Positions 18,565-28,645 are shown, counted from the first letter of the stretch. The stretch is DNA of 64,000 nucleotides from Streptomyces niveus (GCF_002009175.1 NZ_CP018047.1:744001-808000); one strand, 5' to 3'. Notes: generated by a model from the letters alone, not told the origin. Numbers and translations: made by a program.

Positions 18565-19316
18565 GACTCTTCTTCCCTGCGTGCTGTTTCCCCGGTTCGT
18601 GCGGGCGGACCGTGCCGCGGTCGCAGTCGGCCTTCGTGCATCTCCCACCGTTCGGCGAACCGCTCGGCCACCGCCGGGTCATGGGTGGTGACCACCAGCG
18701 CGGCACCGATCTCGTCGGCGGCGGCGATGAGGACGTCGATGATGCGCTGACCGGTCGCGCGGTCCAGCTGGCCGGTGGGCTCGTCCGCGAGAACGAGGCG
18801 GGGGCGCAGTGCCAGCACCCGTGCGACGGCGACGCGTTGCGACTGGCCGCCCGAGATCTCCTCGGGCAGTTTGCCGGCCAGATCGGCGGCGCCCACCAGG
18901 GTCAGCGCGTCCAGCGCCCGCGGTCGTGCCTCGTCCTCGGGTACGCCCGCCAGGACCAGCGGGAGTGCGGTGTTCTCGGCCACGTCGAGGGCGGGGATCA
19001 GACTCGGCCCCTGGAAGACGACGCCGGTCCCGCCCGCCCCGACACCCCGGCGGTCGACCGTGCCGGTCGTGGGCGCCTCCAGGGCGGCGAGCAGATGCAG
19101 CAGGGTCGATTTGCCGGAGCCGGACGGCCCGGTCACCGCGATCCGGTCGCCGGCGCGCACCTGGCAGGTCGCCCCGTGCACCGCCACGACGGCGGCCGGT
19201 CCGCTGCCGAAGGTGCGGGCGGCGTCCTGACAGTCGACCAGCGTCTCGGCCGGTGTCTCTGCGGTGCTCGTGACGCCCTCCCCCAGCATCTCGGACGGTG
19301 TCTCGGCGGCGCTCAT
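18561..19316 (-). CDS. ABC transporter ATP-binding protein (MacB/LolD type)
   Basis: 251 residues with Walker A GPSGSGKST, Q-loop GVVFQGPSLIP, signature EISGGQSQRVAVARV, Walker B LVLADEPTGQLD and switch TTHDP. The first 35 residues are a low-complexity Glu/Thr extension. It overlaps both neighbours by 4 nt (ATGA). Two ATPase genes serving one FtsX permease suggest a heterodimeric nucleotide-binding pair. Confidence 0.85.
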   Translation of the reverse strand: MSAAETPSEMLGEGVTSTAETPAETLVDCQDAARTFGSGPAAVVAVHGATCQVRAGDRIAVTGPSGSGKSTLLHLLAALEAPTTGTVDRRGVGAGGTGVVFQGPSLIPALDVAENTALPLVLAGVPEDEARPRALDALTLVGAADLAGKLPEEISGGQSQRVAVARVLALRPRLVLADEPTGQLDRATGQRIIDVLIAAADEIGAALVVTTHDPAVAERFAERWEMHEGRLRPRHGPPARTGETARREEES

Positions 19317-19999
19317 GACGCCCTCCCGTCGCGCAGGGTGATGACCCGGTCGGCGATTTTCACGGCCTCGGGGCTGTGGGTGACCAGCAGCACCCCGCCG
19401 CCCGCCAGGGCGCGGGATCGCAGCAGTTGGAGGATGCGCTGCTCCGTCGCCCCGTCCAGCTCCCCGGTCGGTTCGTCGGCGAGGAGGATGTCCGGGTCGT
19501 TGGCCAGGGCCACGGCCAGGCCCGCGCGGGCGAGTTCGCCGCCGGCCAGCTCCCGGGGGACGGCGCGGGCCCGGTGGCCCAGCCCGACCTGGTCGAGCAG
19601 CGCGTGGACGGACGGGCCGCCCGTACCGGGGGCGGCCGTGCGGGCGAGTCGGATGTTGGCGGCGACGTCCAGATGGGCGATGAGATTCCCGGACTGTGAG
19701 AGCACCCCGATACGGCGTGCCCGCATGCGGGCCCGTTCGGCCTCGGGCCGGTGGCTGATCCGTTCCCCGCCGACGTGTACGGTGCCGCCGTCCGGCTCGT
19801 CCAGCCCGGCCAGGCAGGCGAGCAGGGTCGACTTGCCGGAGCCGGACGGCCCGATGACGGCGACGCTCTCTCCGTACCGGACGCGCAGATCGACCCCGCG
19901 CAGCGCGAGGGTCTCCTCCTCGCCCGACCGGTAGAAGCGGTACAGGTCCCGGGCCCGCAGCGCGTCCGTCTCCGGGGCCCTCGCGGTGGTCACTGCCAC
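19313..19999 (-). CDS. ABC transporter ATP-binding protein (second ATPase)
   Basis: 228 residues with Walker A GPSGSGKST, Q-loop VLSQSGNLIAH and Walker B ILLADEPTGELD. The signature is ELAGGELARAGLAVAL instead of canonical LSGGQ-QR, so this subunit may have a degenerate signature motif, as in asymmetric ABC dimers. The start may be GTG 19999 or GTG 19993; the latter gives a GTGA 4-nt overlap with the upstream lipoprotein stop and a GAGGTGG ribosome-binding site. Confidence 0.82.
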   Translation of the reverse strand: MAVTTARAPETDALRARDLYRFYRSGEEETLALRGVDLRVRYGESVAVIGPSGSGKSTLLACLAGLDEPDGGTVHVGGERISHRPEAERARMRARRIGVLSQSGNLIAHLDVAANIRLARTAAPGTGGPSVHALLDQVGLGHRARAVPRELAGGELARAGLAVALANDPDILLADEPTGELDGATEQRILQLLRSRALAGGGVLLVTHSPEAVKIADRVITLRDGRAS

Positions 20000-20589
20000 C
20001 TCAGCGAGTCGGAGACGATGCGCCAGGGGTCGACGTTGTCGGCGCCGACCGGCCCGGACAGCGTCAGATCGACCTCCCGGCCCTGGTGATGGAAGGTGTA
20101 CCGCTCGAAGGCGTCGCGGACGGTCTTGCCGGTGACGTCGTCCGGTGCGCTGTCACCCCGGTAGGTGAGCAGCACGGCCTGCCCGTCGTGGCGGGTGACC
20201 GTCGAAGCCTTGCCCGGCGAGAAGGAAGGCACCTTCTTGCGCAGGATCGGCACCGTCTCCGCCGTCACCGACGCCGGGGAGGGAGCGGCGGGCCTGTCGA
20301 CGGCGGTGATCTCGATCCTGTTCAGCTTGTCCGTGAAGACGGTAGAACCGCCGCTCGTACTGCGCGACCAGCCCTCGGGGACCTTGACCGTGAAACCGCC
20401 GACCGGTGGTCGGTAGGTGACGAACGCCTGGTCGTCGGGGATGTCACCGGCGGGGTTGGACTCGACGGGAGCCGGTGCGCCGGTGGTGCCGTTCGATGAT
20501 CCGTTGCCCGACGAGGAGCCGCCGCAGCCGGCGACGCCTCCCGCGGTGAGTACGAGAGCGGCGAGCGAGAGAGCCAGGGTGCGTCGCAT
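19990..20589 (-). CDS. lipoprotein linked to the FtsX-type ABC system
   Basis: The protein starts with a lipoprotein signal peptide (LALSLAALVLTAGGVAGC, lipobox Cys near residue 22), a Gly/Ser/Asn-rich linker, and a domain of about 150 residues containing FTVKVPEGWSRS, a type found in surface lipoproteins of actinobacteria. As first gene of the operon it may be the extracytoplasmic sensor or cargo of the ABC system. ATG 20589 is chosen over ATG 20607, which would lengthen the signal peptide. Confidence 0.75.
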   Translation of the reverse strand: MRRTLALSLAALVLTAGGVAGCGGSSSGNGSSNGTTGAPAPVESNPAGDIPDDQAFVTYRPPVGGFTVKVPEGWSRSTSGGSTVFTDKLNRIEITAVDRPAAPSPASVTAETVPILRKKVPSFSPGKASTVTRHDGQAVLLTYRGDSAPDDVTGKTVRDAFERYTFHHQGREVDLTLSGPVGADNVDPWRIVSDSLRWQ

Positions 20590-20747
20590 GATCGTGCTGC
20601 CCTTCACGAGTGTCCCGAGTGAGCCCGAAGACTGTTCCCGTGACGCTAGGCAGCGGCCGGTAAGAGCTCGGCCCGCCCATGGTTAGACGACGGCAAAACC
20701 GCCCGGCACGAACCGGCCGCGTCCGTGAAGCGCCCGCGAAGCGCCCC

Positions 20748-22055
20748 ATGATGGACCTCATGAGACAGCGTGTGGTCCGGGTGGCCCTGGTGGCGGCGGC
20801 CGTCGCCCTCGCCCTGCTGGTCGTGCCGCTCGCCGTGGCCATCCGGGTGTCGTTCTTCGCCGACGAGCGCGGCGAGCTGGAGCGTACGGCGATGGCCGCC
20901 GCGGTCCGCGTCGGTCCCCGATTCGCCGCGGGCGATCCGGTCGAACTGCCGCCCGGACCCGACGAGGGGCGGCTCGGCATCTACGACGGGCAGTTGCGCC
21001 TGCGTGTGGGCACCGGGCCACGGACCGCGGACACGGTCACTCGCCGGGCGCTGGACGACAGCGTGGTCGAGGAACACACCGGCGGCGAGCTGGTGGCCGC
21101 GGTGCCCGTGTCCCAGGACGAACGGGTCATCGGGGTGGTCCGTGCCTCGGTCGGTGCCGGGAGCGTCTGGAATCGTGTTCTCCTGGCCTGGGCGGCCCTG
21201 GGCGGCGTGGTGCTGGTGGCCCTGGGCGTGGCCGTCCTCGTCGCCCGGCGCCAGGCACGCTCCCTGAGCGAGCCGTTGGAAGCCCTATCCCGTACTTCGA
21301 GGGCGATCGCCGACGGCGACCTGACCGCCCGGGCGGCCGGCAGCCGGGTCGCCGAGATCGACCAAGTGGCCCGTACGCACAACGAGATGGTGCAGCGTCT
21401 GTCCGAACTGCTCCGCCATGAACGGCACTTCACCGCCAACGCGTCCCATCAGCTGCGCACTCCGCTGACCGGTCTGCGGTTGGGGCTGGAAACGGCCCTG
21501 AACGACTCCGGCGCGGACCCGCGCGCCGCGCTGGAGGAGGCGCTTGAGCAGTCCCAGTACCTCCAGGACACCATCGACGAGGTACTCCGGCTGGCCGGGG
21601 AGCGGGCCGCGACCGCCTCCCGCCCCGCCGGCCGTCCGGTCGGCGCGCTGCTGGAGTACGCCGAGACGCGCTGGCACGGCCCGCTCGCCCAGGACGGCCG
21701 GCGCCTCGATCTCGTCATCGAACAAGCGGCCGCCGCGCTGACCGTCCCCGGCCGGACCACCGCCCAGATCCTCGACATCCTGCTGGACAACGCACGGCGG
21801 CACGGCAGCGGAACGGTCACGGTGACTCTGCGGGAGATCGGCGACGCCCCGGCCGTCGACGTCGGCGACGAGGGACGGATCACCACCGACCCGGCGACGC
21901 TCTTCGAGCGCGGCACCACCACCGGGCCGGGCCAGGGCATCGGACTCTCCCTCGCCGCCGATCTCGCCGAAAGTACGGGGGCACGGCTCAGGCTGACCCG
22001 CCGGGCGCCGACACGCTTCACCCTGCTGCTCCCCGAGAGCCGGGGATCGGACTGA
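20748..22055 (+). CDS. sensor histidine kinase
   Basis: About 435 residues: membrane helix near 10-30, an extracytoplasmic segment of about 105 residues, a second helix near 145-165, HAMP linker (SLSEPLEALSRTSRAIADGDL), a dimerisation/phosphotransfer helix with NASHQLRTPLTGL (His is the phosphosite), and a HATPase domain with ILDILLDNARRHG and GQGIGLSLAADLA. It is divergent from the lipoprotein operon whose last gene is the cognate-looking response regulator. The start is one of ATG 20748, 20751 or 20760. Confidence 0.85.
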   Translation: MMDLMRQRVVRVALVAAAVALALLVVPLAVAIRVSFFADERGELERTAMAAAVRVGPRFAAGDPVELPPGPDEGRLGIYDGQLRLRVGTGPRTADTVTRRALDDSVVEEHTGGELVAAVPVSQDERVIGVVRASVGAGSVWNRVLLAWAALGGVVLVALGVAVLVARRQARSLSEPLEALSRTSRAIADGDLTARAAGSRVAEIDQVARTHNEMVQRLSELLRHERHFTANASHQLRTPLTGLRLGLETALNDSGADPRAALEEALEQSQYLQDTIDEVLRLAGERAATASRPAGRPVGALLEYAETRWHGPLAQDGRRLDLVIEQAAAALTVPGRTTAQILDILLDNARRHGSGTVTVTLREIGDAPAVDVGDEGRITTDPATLFERGTTTGPGQGIGLSLAADLAESTGARLRLTRRAPTRFTLLLPESRGSD

Positions 22056-22111
22056 CAAGGTGACGCCCGCCCGCATTCCGATCGTGGTGGACGATCACGG
22101 CCGTCCCGTGG

Positions 22112-22648
22112 TCACGAGGACTGCTGGACCCGCTCGGCGATGCCCTTCTTGATGGTCACCTCGACGTTCAGATTGCCGCTCTCCGCAGCGGCGTCCAGCT
22201 CGTCCGGGGTGCACTTCTCGGCTTCCGGCGTCTCGGGATCTCCGCAGATGTCCCCGCCGATGATCTCGGTGTCGACAGCGACCCAGAAGGCACGTTCCCC
22301 GACCAGCAGCTTGCCCGGAGCCAGGAAGGTCAGTACGCCGCTGAACGTGCCGTCGGCGCCAGGAGCATCGGGATCGTCGACAGGACCGTTCTCGGTCCCA
22401 CTGCCGGCGGCGTCCCCGGCATCGTCATCCGAACCGGAACCCGCATCGGAACCGGAATCCGCACCCGAGGTCGCGCTGTCGCCGCCATCGGAACTCCCAC
22501 CGCCGGCACTCGCGGTGGGGCGGGAACTGTTCCCGGAACCGTCGGCGACAGGCTCTGAGCCGGAGTCGCACGCCGTGAGGAACAGGCTCGTGGCGGTCAG
22601 GAAAGCCAGAGCGGCGAGCGTGCGGGTGCGCGTTTGGCTGGGTCGCAT
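22112..22648 (-). CDS. acidic-linker lipoprotein of unknown function
   Basis: 178 residues: a lipoprotein signal (ALAFLTATSLFLTAC, lipobox LTAC), a long Gly/Ser/Asp-rich disordered linker (about 30-95), and a small C-terminal domain with two Cys residues (GGDICGDPE and EKCTPDELD). AAAGGG lies 8 nt before ATG 22648. It is convergent with the sensor kinase. Probably a surface-exposed lipoprotein; no function is assigned. Confidence 0.7.
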   Translation of the reverse strand: MRPSQTRTRTLAALAFLTATSLFLTACDSGSEPVADGSGNSSRPTASAGGGSSDGGDSATSGADSGSDAGSGSDDDAGDAAGSGTENGPVDDPDAPGADGTFSGVLTFLAPGKLLVGERAFWVAVDTEIIGGDICGDPETPEAEKCTPDELDAAAESGNLNVEVTIKKGIAERVQQSS

Positions 22649-22902
22649 GGAAGTGCCCTTTCAGCGTGCTGAGGCGCCCTCTGCGCCACGACCATGAAGC
22701 TACGCACGGCGAAGTCCCTGGACACTGGGCGTAAGACCCCGGGTGCAAGGGGGGCTGGGTACACCACCGCCGACCGGTGCGACAGGTGTGCGCGGACAGA
22801 ACGGTCCGCGAGGCGGAGGGCGGTGCTCGGCGTCGCCGGATGATCTGTCATCCTGTGCGACCTGACTGACACACCATCAACTCTCAAGGGGGACACACAG
22901 TC

Positions 22903-23217
22903 ATGCGCAGAACCCGTCTCACCACTGCTGTTCTGGCCACCGCGCTCGGCCTCGCCGGCGCACTCGCCACCGGCCCGGTCGCCGGCGCCGCGGCGCGGGC
23001 CGGATGCCAGTACAAGGTGGTGTGGCCGACGGCCGGCGTCTACGAGACACCGCACCCCAACAGTGCCGTGGTGAAGACCAAGCATGCCGGTGACATCGTC
23101 GGCGCCTCCACCTGCGAAGGCGCCACTTACAACGAGTGGAGCTATGTCCTGGTCGCCACCGACGCGGCGGCCGACGGCCGCGGCTGGATGCGCGCCGAAG
23201 CCGTCGTCTACGTCTGA
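22903..23217 (+). CDS. secreted SH3-like protein
   Basis: 104 residues with a Sec signal (TTAVLATALGLAGALA) and a mature part (CQYKVVWPTAGVYETPHPNS...GWMRAEAVVYV) resembling bacterial SH3-type domains with two Cys. A CAAGGGGG element precedes ATG 22903. Small exported proteins of this kind are common in streptomycetes; the ligand is unknown. It is convergent with the sortase gene across 208 bp containing a short CCCCG/CGGGG hairpin near 23258. Confidence 0.65.
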   Translation: MRRTRLTTAVLATALGLAGALATGPVAGAAARAGCQYKVVWPTAGVYETPHPNSAVVKTKHAGDIVGASTCEGATYNEWSYVLVATDAAADGRGWMRAEAVVYV

Positions 23218-23425
23218 CACCTGTGCCGCGATGCCCGGCGGGGAGTTGCTCTCCGGCCGGGCCCCGCGCCGGGGTCCGTCGGTATCAACGGCTCATGCGC
23301 ACACGCCGACCGACCGGGTGGGACTCGACGGCTCTGTTTGGTCCCTGCCTCGGGTCCGATCGGACGCGGCCCCGCCGACCGGGCTCGCCCGGTTCGCCAC
23401 TGCGCCCGGCCCGTCGGCCCGTCGG

Positions 23426-24162
23426 TCACATCCGCGTCAGATAGGTGAAGCCCGTGTCCGGGCCCACGCAGGACTGGAGCGTGAGGTCGCCCCAGTACAG
23501 GCCGTGGGCGGGGGCGCCGCGGCCCGGGGTGAGGTGGCGGGCGTAGACGCGGTAGCGGAGCAGCGCGCGGGGGGTCTCGACGGTGACCTCCGTGCCGATC
23601 GGCAGTGTCGCGAGTTGGCCGAAGCCGCAGAAGTCGTGACCGACGACGACCGCGGTACGCATCGCGTAGCCGTTCTCGGTGCCGAGGTCGGGGCCCGTCC
23701 ACTGGACGGCGTCACGGCAGGCGTCGACCTCTTCCTGGCCGCCGCGCACGACGCGGGCGGACCAGGAACCGATCCGCAGGGTGGTGCCGGTGGGCCGGGC
23801 CGTCCCGGTCGGCTTCCCCGAGGCCTTCGCGGACGGTTTCCGGGTGGGCGTCGCCCGTGCGTCCGGGGTGGCGGGCGTACGGGTCGGGGAGCCCGGCCGC
23901 GTCGCCGTCGTGGGGACGCGGGGCGGGAACCGCGGGGACCTGGGGAGCCCGGCCGTCGTACGCGGGGAGGGTGAGGCGACGGGCGGGACCGGCGGCAGTG
24001 CCCCGGGCGCGAGGGGTGGGCCGGTGGGCCGGGGTGTCTCCACGGCCGGCGGTACGGTGGCGCCCGCCACCTCGCGGTGGGCTGTCGGGGTCGCGGCACA
24101 GGCGGTGAGCGCGAGGAGCAGCAGCGCGCACAGGGCCGGTACGCGCGGGCGCCCGGGTCCCG

Positions 24163-24166
<4 letters not shown>
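23426..24166 (-). CDS. lipoprotein-anchored sortase (class F-like)
   Basis: 246 residues. The N-terminus is a lipoprotein signal peptide ([15 protein letters not shown]), followed by a Pro/Thr/Arg-rich spacer of about 80 residues and a sortase fold. The catalytic residues are all visible: His in [11 protein letters not shown], Cys in LTLQSCVG, and Arg near the C-terminus in FTYLTR. Sortases normally have an N-terminal membrane helix; a lipid anchor is unusual. The start ATG 24166 overlaps the pstB stop by 4 nt (ATGA), so it is translationally coupled to a phosphate-type ATPase. The substrate is probably the LAxTG protein encoded at 26121-27512. Confidence 0.75.
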
Positions 24167-24993
<827 letters not shown>

Positions 24994-25042
24994 GGTTGAG
25001 GCAACTCCTGTTGATCCAGGGCGGGTTCATGGAGTGAAAGGT

Positions 25043-26014
25043 TCAGAGAAGGTTGGGCAGGATGCGGGTGGCGGCTCCGGAGACGGCGATACCGAGCGCG
25101 GTCAGCACGGGTCCCGCGGTGATCCAGGTCTGCCAGGTCCCCCACACCCGGTGCAGCCAGACGGTGACGAGCGCGGCGAGCAGCAGGGCCTGCGACCAGA
25201 GGAAGACCGCGAGCCAGGCGCCGTTGTCGCCGCCGAGCGCCTCCTCGGCGGGGCCGATCCAGCCGCTGCGCAGCGGCCGGGGCGGGCTGGGCTGGATCGG
25301 GGTGGTGAGCGCGGCGTCGACGCGCAGCACACCGGCGGGGGTGTACGCGGGGCCCGACGCGGTCATGAGGGTGAGCCGGCCACGGCCCTGGGCGAGCGGT
25401 GTGGGCAGCTTGTCGCCGGGGCGGCGGACGCCCAACACTTCGTACACGGCCTTGCCCTGACCGGTCGTCACCTCGATCGAGGTGCCGGGCGTCAGCTTGC
25501 CGAGCGCGTTGAAGGGGCTGCCGTAACCCCACTGGCGGCCCATGATCACGCTGGTGCCCTCCTGGCCGGGCAGCGCGGTGTCGCGGCGGTGGCCGGGGCC
25601 GGACATGAGGACGCCGGACGTGGTGCCCTCGGTGACGACCTCGCGCAGTCCGAGGGAGGGGATGCGCAGGAGTGCGACGGGTGCGCCCATGGCGAGGGTC
25701 TTGCCGTCGTAGGTCTGCTGGCCCACCGGGGCGGTGCCGCGCGCGAGTTGGTCGCGCAGCTCGTCGTAGGCGGTCTGCTGGTCGCGGGCGTGCTGGAGGT
25801 GTCCGACGACGGTGAGGTTGGCGGCGAAGCCGAGCAGCACGGCGGCGAGCACGCACAGGGCCGCTCCGGCGAGCGCGAGTCCGGGACGGGCCGGGGGCGG
25901 CCGGTCGTTGCCGGAGTCGGAGCCGGAGCCGGAGCCCGGACGTGACGCTGCCGCCGGGCCGGGCGGTGAAGGCGGTGGGGAGGGTGGTGATGGCGCGGTC
26001 AGCACGGTCGTCAC
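25043..26014 (-). CDS. class E sortase-like membrane protein lacking catalytic His and Cys
   Basis: 323 residues: a Pro/Ser/Gly-rich cytoplasmic N-terminus, a membrane helix (about 48-68), a sortase-like domain (LLRIPSLGLREVVTEG, GTTSGVLMSGPGHRRDTALPG), and two C-terminal helices. Where active class E sortases have an AGHRTTYGAPF-type motif with catalytic His, this protein has MGRQWGYGSPF; where they have TLTTCHP with catalytic Cys, it has LTLMTASG. Both residues are therefore missing, indicating a pseudoenzyme. It sits between the LAxTG gene and pstB. GTG 26014 follows GAGGAG by about 10 nt. Confidence 0.78.
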   Translation of the reverse strand: MTTVLTAPSPPSPPPSPPGPAAASRPGSGSGSDSGNDRPPPARPGLALAGAALCVLAAVLLGFAANLTVVGHLQHARDQQTAYDELRDQLARGTAPVGQQTYDGKTLAMGAPVALLRIPSLGLREVVTEGTTSGVLMSGPGHRRDTALPGQEGTSVIMGRQWGYGSPFNALGKLTPGTSIEVTTGQGKAVYEVLGVRRPGDKLPTPLAQGRGRLTLMTASGPAYTPAGVLRVDAALTTPIQPSPPRPLRSGWIGPAEEALGGDNGAWLAVFLWSQALLLAALVTVWLHRVWGTWQTWITAGPVLTALGIAVSGAATRILPNLL

Positions 26015-26120
26015 GTCGGGTGCGCTCCTCGCGGACAGGACAGGAACGGAAAGTGGGAGAGGTAGAGGAAAGGGACCCGGGGGTGGGCCGGGGCGTCGGG
26101 CCCCGGCCCACCCTCGTACC

Positions 26121-27512
26121 TCAGAACTTGAGAAGGTCTCCGCGCCGGGCGCGCACCACGAACAGCGCGCCAAGACCGCACAGGGACAGCGCGGCGAGCC
26201 CCAGCGTCAGCGCGCTGCTGCCGGTCGACGCCAGCGGACCCGTGCCACCGCCGTCGCCGCCGCCGGAATCGCCCGAGCCGCCGGTGGCACCGCCGTCCGA
26301 GCCCCCCGTCGAGCCGCCGTCAACGCCGCCGTCGGCGCCCTGCGAGTCGCTCGGACTCGGGTCGGGTCCAGGCGCCTCGCCGATGCTGAAGACGAACTCG
26401 ACGAGGTGACCCTCCGCCTTGTCCTCGGTGAGCGTGAGCGTGTACGAACCGTCCGCCAGCGGGTCCGGCACCGTGAACTCGTAGTCGGCGACGGTGCCTT
26501 CGGCGTCCGCGGTGGCGTCGGGGAACGTCTCCTCGCTGTTGGTGAGCACGACCTTGACCTTCGCGTCCTTCGTGTAGCCCCGGGCGGTGACGAGGACCTT
26601 CTGTCCGGCGGTGAGCGTCGGGTTGACGTCCAGCGGTGTGCCGTCCTCGTCGGTGACGTCGAGGTCCGCCGGCTCGTCGGTCGGGTCGGGGTCCGGCGGG
26701 GGTGACGAACCGGCCTCGGTGATCGTGTAGTTGGCGGCCTGCGACTCGGACGGGTCGAAGAGGGCCGGGTCGGTCGGGGCGAACTTGGCGGTCAGCGAGT
26801 GCGCGCCGAGGGTGAGCGCCGACGTCTTCAACTCCGCGCCGCCGGTTGCGACATCGACCGCGCCCAGCACGGTGGTGCCGTCGAGGAACGTCACCTTGCC
26901 CGCCGCGTCACCGGGGGTGACGGCGGCCTTCAGCGTGACCTCGGCCCCGACGGGCGCGGTGCCGGCGGGCGTCGCGGTGAGGTCCGTGGTGGTCGGTGTG
27001 GCGGCGGCGGCCTTGACCGCCCAGGAGTCGCCGGTCACCTGGACCTGGGTGGTGAAGTACTCGGGGCCGAAGTTGGTCGCGTTACGGCAGAAGAGCCGGA
27101 TCTCGTACGTTCCGTCGAGCGACCCGTCGGGAATCGCCGCCCTCAGCCGGCCCTCCAGCGACGTCCCCGTGGGAATGTCGGCCGTCACGGGGCCCTGGTC
27201 GTAGGGCGCGCCGGCGGTCGTCCGGCCGAGCAGGGCCGTACCGCCCGAGGGGACGACCACGGAGACCTGGAGCTGCGCGCCGAAGTCCGCGGGGCAGGCC
27301 GCGTCGGTGCCGACCTTCGGGAAGGTCGGGTTGTCGGCGATCTTGCCCGATGTCGTCGTGAACGTCAGCTCGCCGAGTTCCCCCTCCGCCCGCGCCTGGG
27401 GGGCGAGGCCGACGACGACGGCCGCCGCTGCCAGCAGCAGCGAGCAGCACAGCAGCAGGGCGGTGACGGCGGACGAGCCGGGTCGTGCGTTCGGTGGTGC
27501 GGTGATTCTCAT
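26121..27512 (-). CDS. cell-wall-anchored surface protein with Ig-like domain and LAxTG sorting signal
   Basis: 463 residues: an N-terminal signal peptide (ALLLCCSLLLAAAAVVVG), an N-terminal domain with Cys pair (AACPADFG, LFCRNA), an Ig-like repeat (about residues 180-265, TPAGTAPVGAEVTLKAAVTPG), a second beta domain (about 280-375), a Gly/Ser/Asp stalk, and the sorting signal LASTG followed by a hydrophobic helix and the basic tail RARRGDLLKF. LAxTG is the actinobacterial class E-type sortase motif. It is the only clear sortase substrate in the window and lies within the Pst-like locus. Confidence 0.82.
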   Translation of the reverse strand: MRITAPPNARPGSSAVTALLLCCSLLLAAAAVVVGLAPQARAEGELGELTFTTTSGKIADNPTFPKVGTDAACPADFGAQLQVSVVVPSGGTALLGRTTAGAPYDQGPVTADIPTGTSLEGRLRAAIPDGSLDGTYEIRLFCRNATNFGPEYFTTQVQVTGDSWAVKAAAATPTTTDLTATPAGTAPVGAEVTLKAAVTPGDAAGKVTFLDGTTVLGAVDVATGGAELKTSALTLGAHSLTAKFAPTDPALFDPSESQAANYTITEAGSSPPPDPDPTDEPADLDVTDEDGTPLDVNPTLTAGQKVLVTARGYTKDAKVKVVLTNSEETFPDATADAEGTVADYEFTVPDPLADGSYTLTLTEDKAEGHLVEFVFSIGEAPGPDPSPSDSQGADGGVDGGSTGGSDGGATGGSGDSGGGDGGGTGPLASTGSSALTLGLAALSLCGLGALFVVRARRGDLLKF

Positions 27513-27622
27513 GGTGGGTTGCCCCCCAATGGGACTGTCGGGTCGGTGGAGTTGGGCTCTGTGGGAGGAGATGTGGGGTTCTGTGGGTGGTGGCGCTTCC
27601 CGGTGCCGGGGTACGCCGTGGG

Positions 27623-27649
27623 GCCGGGCACCCCTGAGGGGTGCCCGGC
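27623..27649 (-). terminator. strong hairpin behind the PstS-like gene
   Basis: A perfect 12-bp inverted repeat (GCCGGGCACCCC, loop TGA, and its complement) lies 28 nt beyond the stop of the PstS-like gene and upstream of the LAxTG gene. It could partly terminate or process the transcript, allowing much higher expression of the upstream binding-protein gene. Confidence 0.6.
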
Positions 27650-27676
27650 CGGTGCGCGGTCAGCTGGTGGTGGTGA

Positions 27677-28645
27677 TCAGCTCTCACCCTTGGTGGTGGT
27701 GCTGCCGCAGTTGGCGATGGTTCCGAAGCCGTACTCCTGGGTCACGGCGGTCTGCGCGCAGACCTTGGAGGACGTGCCGACGAACGTGGCGGCGATGGTG
27801 GCGTTGGTCAGCTTGGCGGTCGGGACGACGTTGTAGACGTCGCGGTTGAACGGGAAGGCGGTGTTCAGCGTGCCGTTGGCCAGCGTCGGCTGGACACCGT
27901 TCACCGAGCCGAGCACGGCGAGGCCGCGACGGTCGATGACGTCGCCGGGCTGGTTGCCCTGCGCGATGTACTGGGCGATGGAGTACGGGGCGATGTCGCC
28001 GGCGCTGTTCAGGGCCTCGCCGTTGTGCTCCTGGACGGTGTCGTCGACGCACGGGCCGAAGGTGGCCTCGGTCAGGCCCAGCGAGGTCAGGAAGAAGGAG
28101 CGGGTGCCGGAACCGGCCTGGGGCAGCAGCGGAGTGAGCGCGACGCCGTTCAGCGAGGTGGTGGCGCAGGTGTAGACGGACTTGAGCTGGGCGGTCGTCA
28201 GCGCCTTGGGCAGCGCGCTGTTGCCGCGGACCGCGAAGGTCACCGCGTCCTTGCCGAACGGGATGAAGGTCAGGTCGGTCGTCGAGGTGTTGGCGACACC
28301 GCGCGAGGAGCGCGCGAAGTCGATGCAGCCGGTGTTGTTGTCGATCGCGTTGTTCAGCGCGGTGATGCCGGCCGAGGAGCCGTTGGGGCGCGGGATCACA
28401 CAGTTGGCCGCACGCGTCTTGATGGTCGTCGTGCCGGTGGCGTTGTACGAGGCGATGAGGCTGCCACTGTCGATGGCGGTGCCCAGTCCGTTGAGGACGT
28501 CCTGGGTGGTGTCCGAACCGACACCGGCGAGCACGCGGTAGTTACCGGTGCCGGGGTCGGCGGAGGCGGGCACCGCCAGGGCGCCGACGGCGAGGGCGGT
28601 GGCGCCGACGAGGGCACCGATGCGTGCGCGGGACTTGACGTTCAC
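27677..28645 (-). CDS. exported PstS-like substrate-binding protein (soluble)
   Basis: 322 residues with a Sec signal (ALVGATALAVGALAVPASA) and a periplasmic-binding-protein fold: GVGSDTTQDVLNG near the N-terminus, CIDFARSSRG (a PBP-like SxG loop) and PQAGSGTRSFFL, the type of Ser/Gly/Thr/Arg site that binds phosphate in PstS. No lipobox or membrane anchor is present, so it should be freely secreted. It starts at GTG 28645 with GGAGGAG upstream. The 206-bp leader is AT-rich, suggesting its own promoter; the hairpin behind it would insulate it. Confidence 0.78.
   Translation of the reverse strand: MNVKSRARIGALVGATALAVGALAVPASADPGTGNYRVLAGVGSDTTQDVLNGLGTAIDSGSLIASYNATGTTTIKTRAANCVIPRPNGSSAGITALNNAIDNNTGCIDFARSSRGVANTSTTDLTFIPFGKDAVTFAVRGNSALPKALTTAQLKSVYTCATTSLNGVALTPLLPQAGSGTRSFFLTSLGLTEATFGPCVDDTVQEHNGEALNSAGDIAPYSIAQYIAQGNQPGDVIDRRGLAVLGSVNGVQPTLANGTLNTAFPFNRDVYNVVPTAKLTNATIAATFVGTSSKVCAQTAVTQEYGFGTIANCGSTTTKGES

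Noticed and set aside
16804..18750. A 648-codon plus-strand frame opposite the FtsX permease
   Set aside because: Antisense shadow with Gly/Arg/Gln-rich sequence; the permease on the other strand has membrane helices and coupled neighbours.
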